A stretch of 9,551 nt of DNA from Burkholderiales bacterium (GTDB lineage Bacteria; Pseudomonadota; Gammaproteobacteria; Burkholderiales; Casimicrobiaceae): contig JAITMH010000080.1 of the NCBI GenBank assembly GCA_031277445.1, positions 1 to 9,551 of the forward strand, given 5' to 3'. Below are positions 6,247-9,551 of the stretch, piece after piece; positions within the stretch are counted from its first letter, which is position 1; each line of letters starts with the position of its first letter. Under the pieces are notes generated by a model, which was given only the letters and a program-made list of their open reading frames with translations, was not told the DNA's origin and did not search any database. The position numbers and the translations under genes were made by a program.

Positions 6247-6285
6247 CGTAAGCTGGGATTACGCTACGCTTCATCCCAGCCTACG
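6247..6285. terminator. Palindrome between convergent genes, probable bidirectional terminator
   Basis: GCTGGGAT (6252-6259) pairs with ATCCCAGC (6273-6280), and the stem extends through one mismatch with CGTA (6247-6250) and TACG (6282-6285). It sits in the 61-base gap between the converging small membrane protein and yqhD genes. There is no T-run, so factor-independent termination is uncertain. This GCTGGGAT palindrome resembles a dispersed intergenic repeat seen in many proteobacteria. Confidence 0.5.
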
Positions 6286-6298
6286 ACAACCCCTGAAA

Positions 6299-7465
6299 TC
6301 ACGCCTCCATGCTCGCCGTCAAAATCTGTTTGACGACGACGGGTGTGACTTCGCCGTGTTCGCCGAGCGCGGTCATGCCGTGTTCTTGCAATCGCACCGG
6401 CAGTTTTTCGATAACGTCACGTTCAACGCCCAGTTTCGCCAGACTGCTTTTCAGTCCCATCGACTCGAAGAACGCGGCGGTTTTATCAATGGCCATATCA
6501 ATGGCTTTTTCTTCGTCGGTGTTTGCCGGTATTTGCCAGACCCGCCGGGCGTATTGCAGCAATTTGGCGCGTTTGGCTTTGCGGCGCACGCGCAGGTTGT
6601 GCGGGTAAATGGCGGCCAGGGTTTGCGCGTGGTCGAAGCCGTACATGGCGGTCAATTCGTGACCGATCATGTGCGTGCTCCAGTCTTGCGGTACGCCGAC
6701 GCCGATCAAGCCGTTCAGCGCCTGATTGGCCGCCCACATGAAGTTGGCGCGTGCTTCGTAATCAAGCGGGTGTTGCAGTGTTTGTGGTCCAACTTCAAGA
6801 AGTGTTTTGAGCAATCCTTCGGCGTAATGGTCTTGAACAAGTGCTTGCGCGGGCGCGGTCAGGTATTGTTCGGCGACGTGAACGAACGCATCGACGACGC
6901 CATTGCCGATTTGTTTGAGCGGCAAGGTGTAAGTGGTCGTCGGGTCGAGTACGGCGAACGCCGGATACAGTTGCGGATGGAAAAACGGGAGCTTGATCCC
7001 TTTGGCAGTGTGTGAAATCACGGCGCCGTTGTTGCTCTCTGAGCCTGCCGCCGGTAATGTCAAAACGCACGACAACGGCAGCACTTTGGTCACCGGCGCG
7101 TGTTTTTCAACGATGTCCCAAGGGTCTTTGCCTTCAAACGAAACGGCGGCGGCGATGAATTTTGCGCCGTCGATCACGGAACCGCCACCAACGGCCAGCA
7201 GGTAATCAATGCCTTCACGCCTGGCCAGTTCGACGGCGCTCATCAATGTTTCGTAGCTGGGATTGGGTTCGATACCGCCGAATTCGGTAAAGGTGTGTTT
7301 GTTCAATGCTGCGCGAACTTGATCGAGTACGCTGTTTTTCTTGACGCTGCCGCCGCCGTAAAGCACCAGCACTTTTTGTTTTTCGGGGATGGCGCGTCGC
7401 ACTGCGATGATCTGTCCCTTGCCGAAAAACAGGGTCGTCGGGTTGTGGTAGCTGAACAGATGCAT
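6299..7465 (-). CDS. yqhD: Iron-type (group III) alcohol dehydrogenase, YqhD-like NADPH-dependent aldehyde reductase
   Basis: A 388-residue cytosolic enzyme, almost the same length as E. coli YqhD (387), which reduces short-chain and toxic aldehydes to alcohols with NADPH. Similarity to the remembered YqhD runs end to end: FGKG near the start, YGGGSVKK (36-43), FGGIEPNP (62-69), AVGGGSVIDG (91-100), VLTLPAAGSESN (134-145), NGVVDAFVH (188-196) and GVPQDWSTHMIGHELTAM (in outline, 257-274). The metal ligands are D192, H196, H265 and H279, each two below the E. coli numbers. GGGS at 37-40 is the dinucleotide-phosphate-binding region. A strong ribosome binding site (AGGAGA on the minus strand, bases 7473-7478) lies seven bases before the ATG. 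It follows the aldolase gene by 66 bases on the same strand, so both may be co-transcribed, with a possible extra promoter between them. Confidence 0.95.
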   Translation of the reverse strand: MHLFSYHNPTTLFFGKGQIIAVRRAIPEKQKVLVLYGGGSVKKNSVLDQVRAALNKHTFTEFGGIEPNPSYETLMSAVELARREGIDYLLAVGGGSVIDGAKFIAAAVSFEGKDPWDIVEKHAPVTKVLPLSCVLTLPAAGSESNNGAVISHTAKGIKLPFFHPQLYPAFAVLDPTTTYTLPLKQIGNGVVDAFVHVAEQYLTAPAQALVQDHYAEGLLKTLLEVGPQTLQHPLDYEARANFMWAANQALNGLIGVGVPQDWSTHMIGHELTAMYGFDHAQTLAAIYPHNLRVRRKAKRAKLLQYARRVWQIPANTDEEKAIDMAIDKTAAFFESMGLKSSLAKLGVERDVIEKLPVRLQEHGMTALGEHGEVTPVVVKQILTASMEA

Positions 7466-7499
7466 GGTTGGTTCTCCTTGAAAAAGTATTCGTCAGAAA

Positions 7500-7528
7500 A
7501 TAAAAGCCGTTGTCTCCGGGAAGTTCAA
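7500..7528 (-). promoter_or_regulatory. Possible promoter between fba and yqhD
   Basis: On the minus strand TTGAAC (7523-7528) and TTTTAT (7500-7505) lie 17 bases apart, each matching four of six consensus positions. They fall in the short spacer after the aldolase stop and would give yqhD its own start. The match is modest. Confidence 0.3.
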
Positions 7529-7531
7529 TCG

Positions 7532-8596
7532 TCAGCGGGTGATTTGGGCAAGCGCTCCTTTTTGGTACTGGGAAGCCATCACGTCAAGGCTTACCGGTTT
7601 GATTTTCGACGCCATACCGGCGCAGCCGAATTGTTCGTAGCGCCGTTTGCACAGGGCGCTGGCGGCTTCACGGGCAGGCTTCAGGTATTCGCGTGGATCG
7701 AATTTGGACGGGTTTTCGACCAGAAAGCGACGGATGGCCGCTGTCATCGCCAGCCGGATGTCGGTGTCGATGTTGACTTTGCGAACACCGTATTTGATGC
7801 CTTGCTGGATTTCTTCGACCGGCACGCCATAGGTTTCTTTCATGTCGCCGCCGTACTTGCGGATTTCGGCGAGGTATTCCTGCGGCACGGACGATGAGCC
7901 GTGCATGACCAAATGGGTGTTCGGGATTCTGGCGTGAATGTCCTTGATTCGTTCGATGGCGAGAATGTCGCCGGTCGGCTTGCGCGAAAATTTGTAGGCG
8001 CCGTGCGAGGTGCCGATGGCGATCGCCAGTGCATCGACCTGGGTGGCGCGCACGAAATCGGCGGCCTGTGCGGGATCGGTCAGCAGGGAATCGAGCGACA
8101 AAACGCCTTCCGCGCCGTGACCGTCTTCCTTGTCGCCCTGCAAGGTTTCCAGCGAACCGAGGCAGCCCAGTTCTCCTTCGACGCTAAGGCCGATTGCGTG
8201 TGCCATTTCGACGACTTTTGCCGTGACCGCAACGTTGTACGCGAAGTCGGCAACGGTTTTTCCGTCTTCTTTCAGCGAACCGTCCATCATCACGCTCGAA
8301 AAGCCCATCCGCATTGCCGACAGGCATATCGCCGGCGATTGGCCGTGATCCAGATGCATGACGATTGGCAGGTTCGGATAAGTTTCAACGGCGGCGGCTA
8401 TCAGTTCGCGTAAAAACACGCCGCCGGAGTATTTGCGCGCACCGGCGGAAGCTTGCATGATGACCGGGCTGTCTGTTTCGTGCGCCGCGGCCATGATGGC
8501 CTGGACTTGTTCGAGATTGTTGACGTTGAAGGCGGGGATACCGTAGCCGTGTTCAGCGGCGTGGTCGAGAAGTTGGCGCATGGAAACGAGAGCCAT
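7532..8596 (-). CDS. fba: Class II fructose-1,6-bisphosphate aldolase (Calvin-cycle-type subfamily)
   Basis: A 354-residue cytosolic zinc aldolase that interconverts fructose 1,6-bisphosphate with dihydroxyacetone phosphate and glyceraldehyde 3-phosphate, serving glycolysis, gluconeogenesis and, where present, the Calvin cycle. Key motifs: HLDHG (81-85) with catalytic D83 and zinc ligand H84; VEGELG (139-144) with E142; GTSHGAYKF (195-203) with zinc ligand H198; VMHGSSS (230-236) with H232; and the phosphate-binding NIDTD (275-279). The length and the extended C-terminus are those of the longer class II form often found in beta- and autotrophic proteobacteria. AAGGAG (minus strand, 8605-8610) lies eight bases before the ATG. 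No other Calvin-cycle or glycolytic gene is in the window. Upstream on the same strand is a GtrA-like gene, 69 bases away; yqhD follows. Confidence 0.96.
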   Translation of the reverse strand: MALVSMRQLLDHAAEHGYGIPAFNVNNLEQVQAIMAAAHETDSPVIMQASAGARKYSGGVFLRELIAAAVETYPNLPIVMHLDHGQSPAICLSAMRMGFSSVMMDGSLKEDGKTVADFAYNVAVTAKVVEMAHAIGLSVEGELGCLGSLETLQGDKEDGHGAEGVLSLDSLLTDPAQAADFVRATQVDALAIAIGTSHGAYKFSRKPTGDILAIERIKDIHARIPNTHLVMHGSSSVPQEYLAEIRKYGGDMKETYGVPVEEIQQGIKYGVRKVNIDTDIRLAMTAAIRRFLVENPSKFDPREYLKPAREAASALCKRRYEQFGCAGMASKIKPVSLDVMASQYQKGALAQITR

Positions 8597-8633
8597 GGAG
8601 GTTGCTCCTTGAGTGGTGATAAACGATGTTTGT

Positions 8634-8639
8634 ATTGTA
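8634..8639 (-). promoter_or_regulatory. Putative -10 box for fba
   Basis: TACAAT on the minus strand lies in the 69-base gap between the GtrA-like gene and fba, which would give a leader of about 30 bases. No convincing -35 is seen, so this is weak, but the functional change between the two genes makes a promoter here likely. Confidence 0.35.
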
Positions 8640-8665
8640 CCCGCTCGCCCGGGTTTTGGTGCTGC

Positions 8666-9040
8666 TTACCGAAAAACCCACCAGCGGTACACGAGATAAT
8701 TGAGGAAGGTCAAAAGTCCGGTTGCCAGAATCTGGGAGGGCCAGATCGACAATCCCAGCAACATTGCGCTTTTGACCAGCAGCGCGTTGCAGGATACCTG
8801 TAAAGCAATCGCCAGAACGAAGCGCCAACTGGCGGCGGTGACGCCTCGTGTCGGCGAAAAAACGTGGAAATACGAGAGGGTAAAACGCACCAACGCGCCG
8901 CATAAAAAACCGACGGTGGTCGCCACCAGCGGCGGCGTCGCCAGAGACAACAGGCCGTACAGGGTCAGATAATGCGCCGCGACTGCGAATATGCCGGTTA
9001 ACACATGCAGGCTGAAACTGCGGAAATGGCGGCGGACCAT
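8666..9040 (-). CDS. GtrA-like membrane protein
   Basis: A 124-residue inner-membrane protein with four hydrophobic helices (about 12-33, 37-57, 70-92, 96-117), the size and layout of the GtrA family. The ending FLNYLVYRWWVFR (112-124) is the family's typical C-terminal signature, and VRFTLSYFHVF (51-61) matches the repeat-like motif after the second helix. GtrA proteins are thought to move or flip lipid-linked sugars made by a family 2 glycosyltransferase; the partner here is very likely the gene at the right edge, 207 bases upstream on the same strand. The ATG at 9040 has no Shine-Dalgarno; a heptamer repeat array begins ten bases upstream. A shorter start further in would remove part of helix 1, so I keep this one. 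The exact lipid or sugar cannot be told. Confidence 0.88.
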   Translation of the reverse strand: MVRRHFRSFSLHVLTGIFAVAAHYLTLYGLLSLATPPLVATTVGFLCGALVRFTLSYFHVFSPTRGVTAASWRFVLAIALQVSCNALLVKSAMLLGLSIWPSQILATGLLTFLNYLVYRWWVFR

Positions 9041-9050
9041 GGTTCAGGTA

Positions 9051-9134
9051 TCAGAGGTCAGGAATCAGGAATCAGGAATCAGGAATCAGGAATCAGGAAT
9101 CAGGGATCAGGAATCAGGGATCAGGGATCAGAGG
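9051..9134. repeat. Heptamer tandem array upstream of the GtrA-like gene
   Basis: Twelve uninterrupted 7-base units: TCAGAGG, six TCAGGAA, TCAGGGA, TCAGGAA, two TCAGGGA, TCAGAGG. The near-identity of the inner units indicates recent expansion by slippage. It starts ten bases from the start codon of the GtrA-like gene, and its first unit is the same as the first unit of the array at rsmA. Confidence 0.97.
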
Positions 9135-9143
9135 CCAGTTTAC

Positions 9144-9173
9144 CGTCATTGCGAGCGAAGCGAAGCAATCCAG
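9144..9173. repeat. Dispersed intergenic repeat (CGTCATTGCGAG type)
   Basis: CGTCATTGCGAG, AGCGAAGCGAAG and CAATCCAG follow one another, with ATTGC (9148-9152) and GCAAT (9165-9169) as short inverted ends. I recognise this as a widely scattered bacterial intergenic repeat that is often mistranslated as CERSEAIQ or RAKRSNP in predicted proteins. Confidence 0.75.
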
Positions 9174-9179
9174 AAAAAT

Positions 9180-9246
9180 TAGCCGCAAAGAACGTATAGA
9201 TTGCAAAGATTTTTTCGTGACGTTCGTGTCTTTCGTGGTTAAAACC
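9180..9246. repeat. Imperfect palindromic repeat, TTAGCCGCAAAG ... TTTCGTGGTTAA
   Basis: The left end TTAGCCGCAAAGAACG is an imperfect reverse complement of the right end CGTGTCTTTCGTGGTTAA. The right end matches the repeat upstream of potD (4720-4737). It abuts the stop codon of the glycosyltransferase gene and may fold in its transcript. Confidence 0.6.
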
Positions 9247-9247
9247 A

Positions 9248-9551
9248 TCAGTCGTCCATCGGTCGAAACAAGCGATGCCGCCACAGGCCGGTACGCGCCA
9301 GAAATCCCAATACCGATGTGCCGAGAACGCCGAAACCGTAGCGCACCGAGCGGCGAAAGTTAATCGAGCTGGCTTCGGGAAAATAACGGGTCGGCACGGA
9401 CAATTCTCCGATTCGTGCGCGCGCTACGATGGCCTGTGCCAAAAATTGGTTATCGAAAACGAAGTCGTCGGAATTGCGCTGCCAGGGGAGTTGCTCCAGC
9501 GCTTCTCGCGTGTAGGCGCGGTATCCGGTGTGGTATTCGGAAAGTTTGGCG
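9248..9551 (-). CDS. Family 2 glycosyltransferase, C-terminal part
   Basis: The last 100 residues are visible; the gene continues beyond base 9551. The sequence SEYHTGYRAYTREALEQLPW (from about the fourth visible residue) followed by NSDDFVFDNQFLAQAI is characteristic of dolichyl/undecaprenyl-phosphate sugar synthase-like family 2 enzymes; the HTGYRAY stretch and the acidic FVFDNQ segment lie in the later half of the catalytic domain. After PTRYFPEASSINFRRSVRYG the protein ends in a short basic tail (LWRHRLFRPMDD), with at most one hydrophobic segment (about GFGVLGTSVLGFLA), so no large membrane domain is seen. The enzyme likely charges a polyprenyl phosphate with a sugar at the cytoplasmic face, and the downstream GtrA-like protein would act on the product. 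Donor and acceptor are unknown. The stop is at 9248-9250. Confidence 0.88.
   Translation of the reverse strand, partial: AKLSEYHTGYRAYTREALEQLPWQRNSDDFVFDNQFLAQAIVARARIGELSVPTRYFPEASSINFRRSVRYGFGVLGTSVLGFLARTGLWRHRLFRPMDD

Noticed and set aside
5922..6251. Alternative 109-codon frame overlapping the small membrane protein
   Set aside because: It has mixed, cysteine- and arginine-rich composition and runs into the palindrome, while the 5926 frame has a ribosome binding site and clean membrane helices.
7100..7897. Plus-strand 265-codon frame antisense to yqhD and fba
   Set aside because: It spans the ends of two well-identified genes and the gap between them; no motif supports it.
9005..9199. 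Plus-strand frames giving repeated NQESGIR-type and RAKRSNP-type peptides
   Set aside because: They are translations of the heptamer array and the CGTCATTGCGAG-type repeat, with no ribosome binding site, and overlap the start of the GtrA-like gene.

Overview
The window looks like part of a proteobacterial chromosome, most likely a betaproteobacterium of moderately high GC. This is inferred from the style of the RsmA, PotABCD, YqhD and class II aldolase proteins and from the intergenic repeats; there is no rRNA or marker gene here to prove it. Eleven protein-coding genes can be supported, two of them cut by the window ends. I see no tRNA, rRNA, CRISPR array, transposase or phage gene.

Left part (1-1379, minus strand): the N-terminal half of the 16S rRNA dimethyltransferase gene rsmA (ksgA), which runs off the left edge, and upstream of it an unrecognised 248-residue protein. 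The 222 bases between them are built from repeats: a heptamer array touching the rsmA start codon, two copies of a CCCTCTCCC/GGGAGAGGG hairpin element, and inverted heptamers near the stop of the upstream gene. A 387-base divergent spacer (1380-1766) follows.

Centre (1767-6237, plus strand): a complete spermidine/putrescine-type ABC importer in the order potA (ATPase), potB and potC (permeases), potD (binding lipoprotein), then a small AT-richer three-helix membrane protein only 18 bases after potD. PotA would energise the PotB/PotC channel and PotD would deliver polyamine from the periplasmic side. The 224-base gap between potC and potD holds a run of ten G and a hairpin followed by seven T, so potD may be expressed differently from potABC. 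PotB appears to lack about 17 residues in the loop between its third and fourth membrane helices.

Right part (6299-9551, minus strand): reading in the direction of transcription, the C-terminal end of a family 2 glycosyltransferase (cut by the right edge), a GtrA-like membrane protein, a class II fructose-bisphosphate aldolase and a YqhD-type NADPH-dependent aldehyde reductase. The glycosyltransferase/GtrA pair suggests lipid-linked sugar transfer; aldolase and reductase form a short carbon-metabolism unit. A palindrome at 6247-6285 separates the convergent plus and minus groups.

The most unusual aspect is repeat load rather than a new gene system: the same heptamer family (TCAGGAA/TCAGGGA/TCAGAGG) lies directly upstream of the start codons of rsmA and the GtrA-like gene in the same orientation, where a ribosome binding site would be expected. 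I found no convincing undescribed multi-gene system.
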